From the NCBI RefSeq assembly GCF_029277985.1, contig NZ_CP119546.1:2666001-2730000 (forward strand): DNA of 64,000 nt, read 5' to 3'. The translations under genes and the position numbers were made by a program. The notes under the pieces were generated by a model. The model did not search any database. It saw nothing but the letters and a program-made list of their open reading frames with translations, and was not told where the DNA came from. The first letter of the stretch is position 1; each line of letters starts with the position of its first letter. This DNA comes from Providencia stuartii. GTDB lineage: Bacteria; Pseudomonadota; Gammaproteobacteria; Enterobacterales; Enterobacteriaceae. Shown here piece by piece: positions 1 to 11,194 of this stretch.

Positions 1-88
1 AAGTTTCCACAAGGTCTTTAGCATCACGTTTGCTAACACCCAGTTTTTCGAACAAATTTTCTGACATTTCAGCTTTAGTAAGCGCCAT
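1..88 (-). CDS. ihfA: Integration host factor subunit alpha (partial, N-terminus only)
   Basis: The window holds only the first 29 codons; the rest runs off the left edge. The peptide starts [17 protein letters not shown] and continues with a KRDAKDLVE stretch, which is the N-terminal helix region of IhfA. IHF is a heterodimeric DNA-bending protein of the nucleoid. The start codon lies 4 bases after the pheT stop, with the SD-like AAGGAGG-type stretch nearby inside the end of pheT, so ihfA is the last gene of the pheST operon as in E. coli. Confidence 0.93.
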   Translation of the reverse strand, partial: MALTKAEMSENLFEKLGVSKRDAKDLVET

Positions 89-92
89 AGGT

Positions 93-2480
93 TTAGTCCC
101 TCAAGGAGGCTTGGAATCGCTGTTTTAACGCAGCAACACACATATCAACGGTCGCGGTTATCTCTTCTTCTTCCATGGTACGAGCGGTATCTTGGAAGAT
201 GAGACTGATAGCCAGACTCTTGTAACCATCTGCTATCCCTTCACCACAATACACATCAAACAAGTTTATGCCAACTATATGATTTATGCCAACTTTTTTA
301 CACTCTGCCAGAACATCTGCGGCGGCAACGTCTTCTGGCACAACAACAGCGATATCACGGCGGTTCGATGGATAGCGTGAAATCGCCTTTGCATCAGGGA
401 TTACACGTTCTGTTATCGCATCACAGCGAACCTCAAAAATCACTGTACGACCATTTAAATCAAGTTTACGTTCTAACTCAGGATGAACAACACCAATGAT
501 ACCAATATGTTCATTTTCCAGATAAATCCCAGCACTTTGTCCAGGATGCAACGCTGGATGTGCCTCAGGTTTAAATGTAATTTGATTCAGTTTGCCAGTC
601 AATTCTAAAACAGCTTCGAGATCACCTTTTAAATCAAAGAAGTCCACAACTTGCTTATCTAATGACCAATGTTCTTCGAATCGATTTCCCGCGATCACGC
701 CCGCCAGCATGGTTTCTTGGCGTATTTGATATTCTGCTTGATTATCAGGGATAAAGCGTAGGCCTGTTTCAAATAATCGAATTCTATTTTGCTGACGATT
801 TTGATTATAGACGACGGTTGTCAAAAGTCCGGTTAACAGCGACAAACGCATCGCTGACATATCCGCTGAAATTGGGTTTGGTAACACTAACGCTTCTTGT
901 TCAGGGTGAAGCAAGGCTTGTACTTTAGGGTCGACAAAACTATAAGTAATCGCCTCTTGGAAGCCACGGTCAACCAACAGCGCTTTGATACGCTTAAGTG
1001 GCAATTTAGCCTCTTTGTGTTCGGTCATGACAAGATCGGCACGTAACGGTACATCAGGAATATTGTTATACCCATATACCCGTGCAACTTCTTCGACCAA
1101 ATCTTCTTCAATCTGCATATCGAAACGCCAGCTAGGTGCAACAACATCCCAACGGCCTTCAGACACCGCAACTTGGCAACCTAATCGCGTCAAAATATCG
1201 GTCACGACATCATCGGCAATAACATAACCAATCAATCGATCGAGTTTATTGCGTGTTAACGTAATATTTGCTGCTTTTGGTAAATATTCTGCATGGGTCG
1301 CATCGATAATTTCACCGACTTCCCCACCACAGATATCTAAAATTAATTGTGTCGCACGCTCAATTGCTTTGAATTGCAATTCAGGATCAACACCACGCTC
1401 AAAACGATGAGACGCATCCGTGTGCAAACCATAATTACGCGCACGACCCGTAATAGATAGTGGATTGAAAAATGCACATTCTAAAAGAATATTTTTCGTT
1501 TCACTGTTAACACCAGAATGTTCACCACCAAAAATACCCGCGATACCAAGTGCTTTTTGCTCATCGGCAATGACTAATGTATCCGTTTTCAGTGTCGCTT
1601 CACTACCATCTAGCAAGACTAGCTTTTCATCCTGCTTCGCCATACGAACGACGATAGCGCCGTTTAAGCGGTCAAGATCATAAGCATGCTGAGGTTGGCC
1701 TAATTCGAGTAGTACATAATTGGTAATATCAACAACCGCATCAATTGAACGGACACCACCACGACGTAATTTTTCTTTCATCCACATCGGAGTTGGTGCG
1801 GACACATCAATATTTTTGATGACGCGACCAAGAAAACGAGGACAAGCTTCTGGTGCTTCAACACGGATTGGGAATGTCTCTGAAGTGGTTGCTTTCACTG
1901 CGTTAATTTGCGGTTCGATCAGCTCATGCTTATTAATCACCGCAACATCACGAGCAACACCGAGAATACTTAAACAATCCGCTCGGTTCGGTGTAATGCT
2001 AATTTCAATAACACGGTCATCAAATTTCAAATAATCACGCAAATCAGTACCAATTGGCGCATCAAGTGGCAATTCAATGATACCACTATGATCATCAGAA
2101 ATACCGAGCTCAGAGAATGAGCAAAGCATCCCTTCTGAAGGCTCACCACGCAATTTTGCTGCTTTGATTTTGAAATCACCAGGCAACACGGCACCCACCG
2201 TTGCAACTGCAACTTTCAAACCTTGACGGCAGTTTGGGGCACCACACACGATATCGAGTAGACGCTCACCACCCACATTGACTTTTGTGACACGTAATTT
2301 GTCCGCATTTGGGTGTTGGCCACACTCAACCACTTCACCAACAACCACACCTGTGAATTGCCCTGCCACCGGTTCAACACCATCAACTTCCAAACCGGCC
2401 ATCGTGATTTGTTCAGATAATGCTTCACTGCTAATGGCTGGGTTTACCCATTCACGTAACCAAAGTTCACTGAATTTCAT
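93..2480 (-). CDS. pheT: Phenylalanine--tRNA ligase beta subunit
   Basis: 795 residues, the usual length of the enterobacterial beta subunit. The protein pairs with PheS in an (alpha-beta)2 enzyme that charges tRNA-Phe in the cytoplasm. Visible parts in order are an N-terminal tRNA-binding OB fold (about residues 39-150, with HPNADKLRV), the B3/B4 editing region (about 210-400), the B5 domain and class II-like core (about 400-680), and a C-terminal anticodon-binding FDX domain (about 700-795, [14 protein letters not shown]). It lies 14 bases downstream of pheS and 4 bases upstream of ihfA. Expression should follow the pheM attenuator upstream of pheS. Confidence 0.98.
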   Translation of the reverse strand: MKFSELWLREWVNPAISSEALSEQITMAGLEVDGVEPVAGQFTGVVVGEVVECGQHPNADKLRVTKVNVGGERLLDIVCGAPNCRQGLKVAVATVGAVLPGDFKIKAAKLRGEPSEGMLCSFSELGISDDHSGIIELPLDAPIGTDLRDYLKFDDRVIEISITPNRADCLSILGVARDVAVINKHELIEPQINAVKATTSETFPIRVEAPEACPRFLGRVIKNIDVSAPTPMWMKEKLRRGGVRSIDAVVDITNYVLLELGQPQHAYDLDRLNGAIVVRMAKQDEKLVLLDGSEATLKTDTLVIADEQKALGIAGIFGGEHSGVNSETKNILLECAFFNPLSITGRARNYGLHTDASHRFERGVDPELQFKAIERATQLILDICGGEVGEIIDATHAEYLPKAANITLTRNKLDRLIGYVIADDVVTDILTRLGCQVAVSEGRWDVVAPSWRFDMQIEEDLVEEVARVYGYNNIPDVPLRADLVMTEHKEAKLPLKRIKALLVDRGFQEAITYSFVDPKVQALLHPEQEALVLPNPISADMSAMRLSLLTGLLTTVVYNQNRQQNRIRLFETGLRFIPDNQAEYQIRQETMLAGVIAGNRFEEHWSLDKQVVDFFDLKGDLEAVLELTGKLNQITFKPEAHPALHPGQSAGIYLENEHIGIIGVVHPELERKLDLNGRTVIFEVRCDAITERVIPDAKAISRYPSNRRDIAVVVPEDVAAADVLAECKKVGINHIVGINLFDVYCGEGIADGYKSLAISLIFQDTARTMEEEEITATVDMCVAALKQRFQASLRD

Positions 2481-2494
2481 GAGAAAGTCCCGCC

Positions 2495-3514
<1,020 letters not shown>

Positions 3515-3610
3515 TTATTCACCGATTTATTAAGTTATCACTTGCCATTCGTTAAATGGATAAGCACTTAACTGATTTTACTGCATTTTTCTTCAATCAA
3601 AAACAAAAAA

Positions 3611-3626
3611 GCCTCCTAGCGGAGGC
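3611..3626 (-). terminator. pheST attenuator terminator
   Basis: On the minus strand a GC-rich hairpin, GCCTCC-GCTA-GGAGGC, is followed by TTTTTTG. It lies about 50 bases after the pheM stop and 130 bases before pheS. This is where the intrinsic terminator of the phenylalanine attenuator lies in E. coli. The A-rich other side (AAAAAAGCC on the plus strand) provides the T tract of the transcript. Confidence 0.9.
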
Positions 3627-3675
3627 TTTAGCGTAACTTTTAGTTTCTTTTCTTACGCGCGAAAGCCCCCGACAT

Positions 3676-3720
3676 TCAGGTGCTAAAGTAAAAGAAGAAA
3701 CGAAAAGCGACGATTAGCAT
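3676..3720 (-). CDS. pheM: pheST leader peptide PheM
   Basis: A 14-codon reading frame encodes MLIVAFRFFFYFST, with four Phe among seven residues (FRFFFYF) just before the stop. The E. coli PheM peptide ends with the same RFFFYFST. Ribosome stalling at the Phe codons when charged tRNA-Phe is scarce prevents formation of the terminator at 3611-3626 and lets transcription continue into pheS. The gene is too short for ordinary gene calling; the peptide match and the terminator right after it support it. Confidence 0.92.
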   Translation of the reverse strand: MLIVAFRFFFYFST

Positions 3721-3815
3721 ATAATTAACTCGGTAAATAATGTGTACTATTAATGTAGTAACATAAAACAACATAAATGAAAAGAGGAAGTTACCTTCCT
3801 CTTTTCAAGCAAACA

Positions 3816-4181
<366 letters not shown>

Positions 4182-4214
4182 CTATCGTCTTTAATCTTAT
4201 TAACCAATGTTTAC

Positions 4215-4451
<237 letters not shown>

Positions 4452-4504
4452 TTAATTAGGCGAATAATCGTGCATTACTGCACAGTTACTACTTGATGGC
4501 CTAA

Positions 4505-5044
4505 TTATTTCTTCTTCGGTGCCAGCACCATGATCATCTGACGTCCTTCAATTTTTGAAGGGAATGACTCCACTGACGCCAGCTCATCTAAATCAGCCTT
4601 AATACGGTTAAGTACTTCCATGCCGATTTGTTGGTGAGCCATTTCACGACCACGAAAACGTAGTGTAACTTTGGCTTTGTCACCATCTTCGAGAAAGCGA
4701 ATCAGGTTGCGTAGTTTGACCTGATAATCACCTTCATCTGTACCAGGGCGGAATTTAATTTCCTTCACCTGAACAACTTTTTGCTTCTTCTTCTGTTCTT
4801 TTTGAGATTTGCTCTTCTCATAAAGGAATTTGCCGTAATCCATGATACGACAAACTGGCGGTTCGGCATTTGGGCTGATTTCAACAAGGTCTACCCCTGC
4901 TTCTTCTGCTTTTTCTAGCGCATCGCGCAAGCTCATAATGCCAAGCTGTTCGCCGTCTAAACCGGTTAAACGGACTTCAGTCACACGAATTTCGTCGTTA
5001 ATACGATTTGGACGTGCTGTTGGGATTCTTTTTCCGCCTTTAAT
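4505..5044 (-). CDS. infC: Translation initiation factor IF-3, copy 1 (next to rpmI)
   Basis: 179 residues reading from an ATT start codon. The sequence begins [19 protein letters not shown] after the initiator, the standard IF3 N-terminus; using the first ATG would drop 20 conserved residues. IF3 binds the 30S subunit, checks initiator tRNA and start codons, and prevents premature 50S joining. The N-domain (1-80), lysine-rich linker ([20 protein letters not shown]) and C-domain (about 90-179) are intact. It is about 93% identical to the copy at 5486-6025 (13 differences that I counted). Just upstream, GGAGGAATAA matches the last codons of thrS, so the duplicated segment carried a few bases of the thrS end. 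The rare AUU start implies IF3 autoregulation. Confidence 0.95.
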   Translation of the reverse strand: MKGGKRIPTARPNRINDEIRVTEVRLTGLDGEQLGIMSLRDALEKAEEAGVDLVEISPNAEPPVCRIMDYGKFLYEKSKSQKEQKKKQKVVQVKEIKFRPGTDEGDYQVKLRNLIRFLEDGDKAKVTLRFRGREMAHQQIGMEVLNRIKADLDELASVESFPSKIEGRQMIMVLAPKKK

Positions 5045-5210
5045 ACTTTATTCCTCCAACTGGATAAAGAGAATTGCTAATCTTCTCTAAAGCATACATT
5101 TCAATAATCATTAAAGGTAACATATTCAACATGTTGATTACTAAAATGTCATATTCATTTGCCTATATGGGTTCCAATCTCTACGGACCGATATGGCGAT
5201 TCGACCGCGG

Positions 5211-5239
5211 ATTTTAATGCTTATTGCCCGATTACTCAA
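5211..5239 (-). promoter_or_regulatory. Possible sigma70 promoter for infC copy 1
   Basis: On the minus strand TTGAGT (5239-5234) and TAAAAT (5216-5211) are separated by exactly 17 bases, about 170 bases before the infC copy 1 start. A promoter would be useful here because the duplication separates infC copy 1-rpmI-rplT from thrS. Only sequence similarity supports it. Confidence 0.4.
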
Positions 5240-5444
5240 GTAGATAATCAATTTTTTCGCATTAATCGTTGCCTTTTGTTATTACCAACAGGGCCTAACA
5301 GAACGAAATATAAACAAATAAACACGTTTTAGGTTATTTGGTCTGCCGTGGTATCGCGTCATTCAATATACCACTAGCGTATAGGCAAAAAGGCTATTAA
5401 CGCCGGTATACTCAATAACCTTGCTAATGACAATAAGGCAGTAT

Positions 5445-5469
5445 AGCACCCACTTTTACTGTGGGTGCT
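5445..5469 (-). terminator. Hairpin after infC copy 2 (weak terminator or processing site)
   Basis: AGCACCCAC and GTGGGTGCT form a perfect 9-bp stem with a 7-base loop, 17 bases after the infC copy 2 stop. No T tract follows on the minus strand, so it may slow or process the transcript rather than end it. Confidence 0.5.
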
Positions 5470-5485
5470 GGTCATTATGACTTAA

Positions 5486-6025
5486 TTATTTTTTCTTTGG
5501 TGCTAATACCATGATCATCTGGCGACCTTCAATTCTTGAAGGGAATGATTCCACTGACGCCAGTTCATCCAGATCAGCTTTAATGCGGTTAAGCACTTCC
5601 ATACCAATCTGTTGGTGAGCCATTTCACGACCGCGGAAACGCAATGTCACTTTGGCTTTGTCACCATCTTCCAAAAAGCGAATGAGGCTACGCAATTTAA
5701 CTTGGTAATCACCTTCATCTGTTCCTGGACGGAATTTAATTTCCTTCACTTGAACAACTTTTTGTTTTTTCTTCTGCTCTTTTTGAGATTTACTCTTCTC
5801 ATAAAGATACTTACCGTAATCCATGATTCGGCAAACAGGTGGCTCAGCATTAGGGCTAATTTCAACTAGGTCAACACCAGCCTCTTCCGCTTTAGCGAGT
5901 GCTTCACGAACACTCATTACACCGAGTTGCTCACCGTCTAAACCGGTGACACGGATTTCAGTTGCACGGATTTCTTCGTTAATACGATTTGGACGTGCTG
6001 TTGGGAGTTTTTTTCCGCCTTTAAT
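5486..6025 (-). CDS. infC: Translation initiation factor IF-3, copy 2 (next to thrS)
   Basis: 179 residues from an ATT start, beginning [19 protein letters not shown] after the initiator. The start lies 3 bases after the thrS TAA, inside the context GGAGGAATAAGGTATT, which is the usual enterobacterial thrS-infC junction. All IF3 domains are intact. The differences from copy 1 are conservative and cluster in the first 45 residues (R/K6, I/L7, D/E17, V/A21, L/V26, I/V36, L/V39, E/A44), with F/Y, N/S and K/R changes later. By position this is the ancestral junction with thrS, while copy 1 keeps the ancestral junction with rpmI. That pattern is what a tandem duplication would leave. Confidence 0.95.
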   Translation of the reverse strand: MKGGKKLPTARPNRINEEIRATEIRVTGLDGEQLGVMSVREALAKAEEAGVDLVEISPNAEPPVCRIMDYGKYLYEKSKSQKEQKKKQKVVQVKEIKFRPGTDEGDYQVKLRSLIRFLEDGDKAKVTLRFRGREMAHQQIGMEVLNRIKADLDELASVESFPSRIEGRQMIMVLAPKKK

Positions 6026-6028
6026 ACC

Positions 6029-7957
6029 TTATTCCTCCATCTGATTGAGCTGACGACTGCGAATTTCTTCCAGCAGTTTGCTTGTAAATTCATTAACATC
6101 TAGGCTGCCTAAATCTTTACCACGACGGGTACGAACAGAGACTTTACCTGATTCAACTTCTTTATCACCACAAACTAGCATGTAAGGAACACGACGCAAG
6201 GTGTGTTCGCGAATTTTAAAGCCGATTTTCTCATTACGTAAATCCGCTTTCGCACGAATGCCAACACTTTGTAGCTTGCTAACTAATTCTTGAACATAAT
6301 TTGATTGAGCATCCGTAATATTCATCACAACGACTTGTTGCGGCGCTAACCAAGTTGGGAAGAAACCTGCATATTCTTCTGTCAAAATACCGATAAAACG
6401 CTCAAGAGAACCTAATACCGCACGGTGAATCATCACAGGAACGATACGTTCGTTGTTTTCACCGACATAAGATGCATTGAGACGCCCTGGTAAGAAGAAG
6501 TCCAACTGGACAGTTCCGCATTGCCAAGCACGGTCTAAGCAGTCATACAGCGTGAATTCAATCTTAGGACCGTAGAATGCCCCTTCCCCTGGTTGGTATT
6601 CAAATTCAATACCTTGATCTTTTAATGCCTGAGCCAGATCCGCTTCTGCGGTATCCCACATATCGTCAGTACCGATACGTTTCTCTGGGCGTGTAGACAA
6701 TTTAACAACTATTTTTTCGAAACCAAAAGTTGCATAAACGTCATAAATCATTTTAATGCAGTTAGTGACTTCACCTAAAATTTGCTCTTCGGTACAGAAA
6801 ATATGCGCATCGTCTTGTGTGAAACCACGTACGCGCATTAATCCATGCAGTGCACCTGATGGTTCGTTACGATGGCAGCTACCGAATTCCGCCATTCTTA
6901 ACGGCAAATCACGATAAGATTTCAAACCTTGGTTGAAAATTTGCACATGTCCTGGGCAGTTCATTGGTTTAACACAATATTCACGGTTCTCTGAAGAGGT
7001 TGTAAACATCGCGTCTTTATAGTTTTCCCAGTGACCTGTTCTTTCCCAAAGTACACGATCCATCATGAATGGACCTTTCACTTCTTGATAGTTATAAGCT
7101 TTTAATTTAGTACGTACAAAGGTTTCCAATTCACGGAAGATAGTCCAACCGTCATTGTGCCAGAATGCCATACCTGGCGCTTCTTCCTGCATATGGTATA
7201 AATCTAATTGCTTACCAATTTTACGGTGGTCACGCTTAGCGGCTTCTTCAAGACGAAGCAAATAGGCATTCAATTGTTTTTTATCTGCCCATGCGGTGCC
7301 GTAAATGCGTTGCAACATTTTATTATCGCTATTACCACGCCAATATGCGCCTGCCACTTTTTGTAATTTAAAGTGGTGACAAAAACGCATGTTTGGCACG
7401 TGTGGACCGCGACACATATCAATATATTCTTGGTGGTGATATAACCCAGGACGATCATCTTGACTAATATTTTGATCAAGAATTTCCACTTTATAATCTT
7501 CACCACGCGCAACAAATGTTTCACGAGCTTCAGCCCAAGAAACACGTTTTTTAATTACGTCATAATCTGTTTTGGCAAGCTCCAGCATGCGCTTTTCAAG
7601 CTTCTCCAAATCTTCCTGCGTCAGCGCATAGTCCAGATCAATATCATAGTAAAAACCGTTATCAATCACTGGACCGATAGCCATTTTGGTATTTGGCCAA
7701 AGTTGCTTAATGGCATGACCTAACAAGTGAGCACAAGAGTGACGAATAATTTCAAGGCCATCGTCATCTTTACTTGTGATGATGGATAGATTGGCATCAT
7801 TTTCGATGATTTCACAAGCATCAACTAGCTCACCGTTTACACGACCCGCGATACACGCTTTTGCTAGACCTGCGCCAATATCGCGCGCAACATCCATGAC
7901 AGAAACGGCATGGTCGAACTGACGCTGACTTCCATCAGGAAGAGTAATAACAGGCAT
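6029..7957 (-). CDS. thrS: Threonine--tRNA ligase
   Basis: 642 residues, equal to E. coli ThrS. I chose the ATG giving [13 protein letters not shown]; an upstream in-frame start adds 11 residues that do not fit the family. Domains are TGS (1-61), the editing domain with [10 protein letters not shown] (about 68-225), the class II catalytic core (about 240-535, with the zinc ligand Cys in MNCPGH and a His in [12 protein letters not shown]), and the C-terminal anticodon-binding domain. It attaches Thr to tRNA-Thr in the cytoplasm and hydrolyses Ser-tRNA-Thr. In E. coli ThrRS represses its own translation through a tRNA-like leader; the upstream sequence here keeps the recognisable leader end. 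Confidence 0.98.
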   Translation of the reverse strand: MPVITLPDGSQRQFDHAVSVMDVARDIGAGLAKACIAGRVNGELVDACEIIENDANLSIITSKDDDGLEIIRHSCAHLLGHAIKQLWPNTKMAIGPVIDNGFYYDIDLDYALTQEDLEKLEKRMLELAKTDYDVIKKRVSWAEARETFVARGEDYKVEILDQNISQDDRPGLYHHQEYIDMCRGPHVPNMRFCHHFKLQKVAGAYWRGNSDNKMLQRIYGTAWADKKQLNAYLLRLEEAAKRDHRKIGKQLDLYHMQEEAPGMAFWHNDGWTIFRELETFVRTKLKAYNYQEVKGPFMMDRVLWERTGHWENYKDAMFTTSSENREYCVKPMNCPGHVQIFNQGLKSYRDLPLRMAEFGSCHRNEPSGALHGLMRVRGFTQDDAHIFCTEEQILGEVTNCIKMIYDVYATFGFEKIVVKLSTRPEKRIGTDDMWDTAEADLAQALKDQGIEFEYQPGEGAFYGPKIEFTLYDCLDRAWQCGTVQLDFFLPGRLNASYVGENNERIVPVMIHRAVLGSLERFIGILTEEYAGFFPTWLAPQQVVVMNITDAQSNYVQELVSKLQSVGIRAKADLRNEKIGFKIREHTLRRVPYMLVCGDKEVESGKVSVRTRRGKDLGSLDVNEFTSKLLEEIRSRQLNQMEE

Positions 7958-8045
7958 TAATAAATCCTTATCAGCAGTGGTGACCCACACGAAAGATCAC
8001 TTGCTTGATTATTCCAAAGTTTATAAATCAATACGTTACCTTTAA
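7958..8045 (-). promoter_or_regulatory. thrS leader, likely ThrRS translational operator
   Basis: The transcript just before thrS contains AGGTAACGTATTGATTTATA and then GTGTGGGTCACCACTGC and AAGGAT before the ATG. From memory these blocks match the E. coli thrS operator, whose anticodon-like arm presents a CGU loop and where ThrRS binding blocks the ribosome. GTGG/CCAC can form a short hairpin next to the ribosome-binding site. The upstream part, to 8500, holds nothing else I recognise. Confidence 0.6.
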
Positions 8046-8500
8046 TTTCTCGCTGCACAATGCGAGGTATGCACACCAGTCTGTACACAAATGACAAAAA
8101 TACTATGCACATTAAATGCAACTCAAAGACAATAATAACACAGACATATTTTAAGGCGATAGAGAGATAAGATTATTAATCCATTATATAAAGCCGCTAA
8201 AAAAGATATGCCTGTATAAAAAGGACCGAAAATTTAATCAATACTGCACAAAATTATTCAGCAACTCACCCCATTGAAAAGCGTAAATATAAAGTTGCTG
8301 ATATTCATCATCGCTAGCCTAGCCGTATACTCAGCGACAAGTCAGCAAACAGTAATTATCTAACTGACATTGACTCCAAATAAATTAGGTTGTGCTTAGA
8401 CAACACATAATCAGATCTGATAATCGTTAATAGTGAATTAACTCAGATAGCGTCGTTGCCAATCTTATTATCTGCACAACTTGACTTATAAGGAGCATAA

Positions 8501-9148
8501 GTGAGGTGTAATATGAAAAGCTTATGTAACGCTATACTATCGTTCTGTGCTATTGGTGTTATGTTACTCCTGTCGTCATCCCAAGTGAGTGCTCATGGTT
8601 ACGTGTTAAGCCCTGAAAGCCGTGCTTATCAATGCTATAATGGCTATGGAAATGGCAAAGAACCAACCAACTTTGATTGTGGTATTAGAGGCACATCTGA
8701 CCCACAAAGTATTGAAGGTTATAAAGGTTTTCCAGAAGCTGGCCCTCCAGATGGTCATATTGCAAGCGGAAATATTTCAACCTATTCTGAGTTGGATGTA
8801 CAAACCCCAGATCGTTGGACAAAAGTTGATATGAAAACCGGCGAGAATACTTTCGTTTGGTATCTAACAATGAGCCATACATCGGCTTCATGGCGTTTTT
8901 TCATCACTAAAGCAGATTGGAATCAATCAGAAGCTTTAACTCGAGCAGCATTTGATTTAGAAAACTCTATTTGTGATCCTGAGCCAATCAGTGTGAGTGG
9001 CATTAATCCACCCACAAAAGAAAATATAGAGTTTAAATGTTATATTCCGACGGACCGAGAAGGCTACCATGTTATTCTCGCAATATGGGATGTTGCTGAT
9101 ACGAATAATGCTTTCTACCAAGTTATTGATGTTAATTTAAGCAATTAA
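8501..9148 (+). CDS. Secreted AA10 lytic polysaccharide monooxygenase (chitin-binding)
   Basis: A Sec signal peptide ends in SSSQVSA, leaving His as residue 1 of the mature protein (HGYVLSPESR), the hallmark of AA10 copper enzymes. A second His lies in YLTMSHTSASW, and the axial Phe region is AFYQVIDVNL near the C-terminus. The His pair forms the copper-binding histidine brace that cleaves chitin or cellulose oxidatively. The protein is a single domain without extra carbohydrate-binding modules. Two starts are possible: GTG at 8501, spaced well from AAGGAG, or ATG at 8513, which gives a cleaner signal peptide (MKSLCNAILSF). It stands alone, between thrS and a terminator, so its partner enzymes are elsewhere. 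Confidence 0.9.
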   Translation: MRCNMKSLCNAILSFCAIGVMLLLSSSQVSAHGYVLSPESRAYQCYNGYGNGKEPTNFDCGIRGTSDPQSIEGYKGFPEAGPPDGHIASGNISTYSELDVQTPDRWTKVDMKTGENTFVWYLTMSHTSASWRFFITKADWNQSEALTRAAFDLENSICDPEPISVSGINPPTKENIEFKCYIPTDREGYHVILAIWDVADTNNAFYQVIDVNLSN

Positions 9149-9182
9149 CGCAATAATGGCTCTCTTTATCCCTTTATTAAGA

Positions 9183-9212
9183 AGAGAGGCTCTTTAATTT
9201 AAGAGCCTCTCT
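9183..9212 (+). terminator. Terminator after the AA10 monooxygenase gene
   Basis: AGAGAGGCTCTT and AAGAGCCTCTCT form a perfect 12-bp stem with a 6-base loop, 34 bases after the stop codon. The T tract is poor, so termination efficiency is uncertain. Confidence 0.65.
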
Positions 9213-9375
9213 ACACTCAAATCATGATGGATTAACCAACAGATTATCTCAGTATCGACTTAGCGTTATTGATATCCTTAAAAACTATCAATAATCAGCA
9301 ATATACTTTGTCACCGTTAATTTCTTGCCGCCGCGAGATAGATCTCTATCATCGGTTTTTTTATGGGGTGTTTTT

Positions 9376-9660
9376 ATGAAAAAATTATACTGTTACTGAC
9401 TTTTTTTTGTATCAACAGCCTCTTTAGCTGATTGCCATTTAAAAAAAGCCGCTAGGAATAAAATGTTGGATCAAAAAATTGGAATCTCCGGCCGTTGTGA
9501 CACACAAAAAGCAATTAAAGATCAAGCAACCAAGCAAATCGATGAACGTTTGGGTATTCATTCTCAAAACATCAAGCAAAATATCAGCGATAAAAAAGAA
9601 CATATCGAGATTCAAGCCACTCGCGTTAATATCAATAAAGCTACCGACAAAACAACATAG
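9376..9660 (+). pseudogene. Small secreted protein gene, broken by a stop in the signal peptide
   Basis: An ATG after a GGGTG-type site opens MKKLYCY and then meets TGA at 9397-9399. Reading through in the same frame continues LFFVSTASLA-DCHLKKAARNKM and on to a stop at 9658. The joined product would be a 94-residue protein with an ordinary signal peptide and a charged, lysine-rich mature part with two Cys. One base change explains the break, so this is either a recent pseudogene or a sequencing error. An internal ATG at 9463 could make only the cytoplasmic C-terminal part. I do not recognise the family with confidence. Confidence 0.6.
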
Positions 9661-9719
9661 TTTAAATATGAGTACTATTTAACCATCCCATCATGGACAA
9701 TAGTACTCGTATGATTTGA

Positions 9720-10319
9720 TTATTGAAAAAGAACAGATATTGCACTGGCTGCTAATAATAACCCCATCACTAGGTTAAATTTTTTCAATACCTGTGGATT
9801 TTTCAATCGCTCTCTTAATTCACTACCAAACATTGCCCAAATCGTCACACACGGAAAATTAATCAAACTAAAAATAATGGCGACTATCAACATGGAGCTA
9901 TAAGGATTCATAGATTCTGTATACAAAGCCATCCCTGACACGGCCATCATCCAGGCTTTAGGGTTAACCCATTGAAAGAGTGCGGCTTCTAATAGGGTTA
10001 ATGGCTTTTCATTACCGTCTTTCGGTGAGCCAACTGAACGGCTAATCGTCGTTTTCCATGCCAGCCACAATAAATAAATAATGCCTATATATTTCAGAAT
10101 ATTGTAAACCACTTCTGAAGATTGAATTAAGGCCCCTACACCTAGGCCAACAGCAACCAACATCACAAAAAAGCCAAGGGATACCCCTAAAGCATGCGGC
10201 ATAGTCCGTTTCAATCCAAAGTTCATTCCTGACGCAAGCAACATAATATTATTGGGTCCAGGCGTGATGGAGGTTACGAAAGAAAACATCGATAAAGATA
10301 AGAAAGTTTCAATATTCAT
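9720..10319 (-). CDS. LysE/RhtB family amino acid exporter
   Basis: 199 residues with about six membrane segments. The N-terminal motif SITPGPNNIMLLASGMNFG is the signature of the LysE/RhtB family, inner-membrane carriers that export amino acids or small metabolites using the proton gradient. A second conserved segment, ALFQWVNPKAWMMAVS, is also typical. The substrate cannot be read from sequence. The gene is monocistronic, with about 300 bases free upstream. Confidence 0.88.
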   Translation of the reverse strand: MNIETFLSLSMFSFVTSITPGPNNIMLLASGMNFGLKRTMPHALGVSLGFFVMLVAVGLGVGALIQSSEVVYNILKYIGIIYLLWLAWKTTISRSVGSPKDGNEKPLTLLEAALFQWVNPKAWMMAVSGMALYTESMNPYSSMLIVAIIFSLINFPCVTIWAMFGSELRERLKNPQVLKKFNLVMGLLLAASAISVLFQ

Positions 10320-10626
10320 AGTGTGTGCATCTATTGAGCAAATTATTAATAAAAAATAACCACAGAACCTTTACTCAATACAGCAACTTTTACCCCGCTG
10401 AATACTGAGTAACTCGCAGTGTAAAGCGGTTTGATTTCAACTTTTTTATCTCTACGTGCGCATGCTTAGCTTAACCCCATTAATTCACAAACAGATATAA
10501 CTGGTCATTGCTTTTTCTACCTATCTATAAATCAAACTATGTGGTCAATCGCGATATATTTCTCTAGCTGTCATAAAGAGAGATAATATTTAGTCGCTAT
10601 TTTAGTCACGATTCTATTGTGTATGG
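10320..10626. other. Intergenic stretch upstream of the LysE-type exporter
   Basis: 307 bases without a gene. It should contain the promoter of the minus-strand exporter and the 3' end of the minus-strand methyltransferase transcript. I see no conserved motif or strong hairpin. Confidence 0.5.
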
Positions 10627-11076
10627 TTACAACCAGCGCCGAGTCTGTTGGCGATAACGTTGCCACTCTGCTTTAAAGTGTTCCGCTAAACATTTTTCTT
10701 CTTGCGGGATGGTATACAAATCGGTGATTAACCAAAACACTAGGCCAGACACCAAAAAATAGGGGGATTGAGTGAATAGCGCTAAGCTAACGCACATTGA
10801 AGTAAAAGCGAGATAGAGAGGGTTGCGAGAAAATCTAAATGGGCCTTCGGTAATTAAAGCTGTCGCAGGGCTGATAGGATTAGGAGACGTTTTGAAACGA
10901 TAAAAATAATATAAACTGGCGGCTATCCATCCAAAGCTTTCTAAAGCAACTAAGATACCTAGAACCCCCGTCCAACCAGAAAAACTCCACGCCAATATGT
11001 TTTTTGCGTAGAGCGCATAGAAGGCAATTGTGTTTAAAATTAACCAATTTAAGAAGGGTAATCTAAATATGCTCAT
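10627..11076 (-). CDS. Isoprenylcysteine carboxyl methyltransferase-like membrane protein
   Basis: 149 residues with about four hydrophobic segments. The C-terminal part carries GPFRFSRNPLYLAF, followed about 40 residues later by EEKCLAEHFKAEWQRYRQQTRRW. This RNP-Y plus E...F...Y pattern is that of the ICMT/PEMT membrane methyltransferase superfamily, which uses S-adenosylmethionine at the membrane face. Bacterial members methylate lipids or unknown small molecules, and the target here is not known. An AGGAAG ribosome-binding site supports the start. Confidence 0.8.
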   Translation of the reverse strand: MSIFRLPFLNWLILNTIAFYALYAKNILAWSFSGWTGVLGILVALESFGWIAASLYYFYRFKTSPNPISPATALITEGPFRFSRNPLYLAFTSMCVSLALFTQSPYFLVSGLVFWLITDLYTIPQEEKCLAEHFKAEWQRYRQQTRRWL

Positions 11077-11194
11077 GACAATCTTCCTGAATCAACCTAG
11101 CATACGTAGACTAACATAAATCAATTAGCTTGTTTTAAGTCGCCAATCATATTTTTTGATCTTGGGGGGATAAAGCGGCTGTGCGTTTGTACCA

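Larger units (their letters stand above)
5045..5485. other. Spacer between the two infC copies
   Basis: This 441-base stretch has no credible gene. At its infC copy 1 edge are a ribosome-binding site and a remnant of the thrS 3' end. It also holds a candidate promoter (5211-5239) and a hairpin just after infC copy 2 (5445-5469). No insertion sequence or terminal repeats were seen that would explain the duplication. Confidence 0.7.

Noticed and set aside
5160..5200. tRNA-like GGGTTCCAATC stretch in the infC spacer
   Set aside because: The flanks do not pair as a T arm and no D arm, anticodon arm or acceptor stem can be built.
9376..9399. Selenocysteine reading of the in-frame TGA
   Set aside because: It falls in a signal peptide, not in a catalytic site, and no SECIS-like hairpin is evident just downstream.
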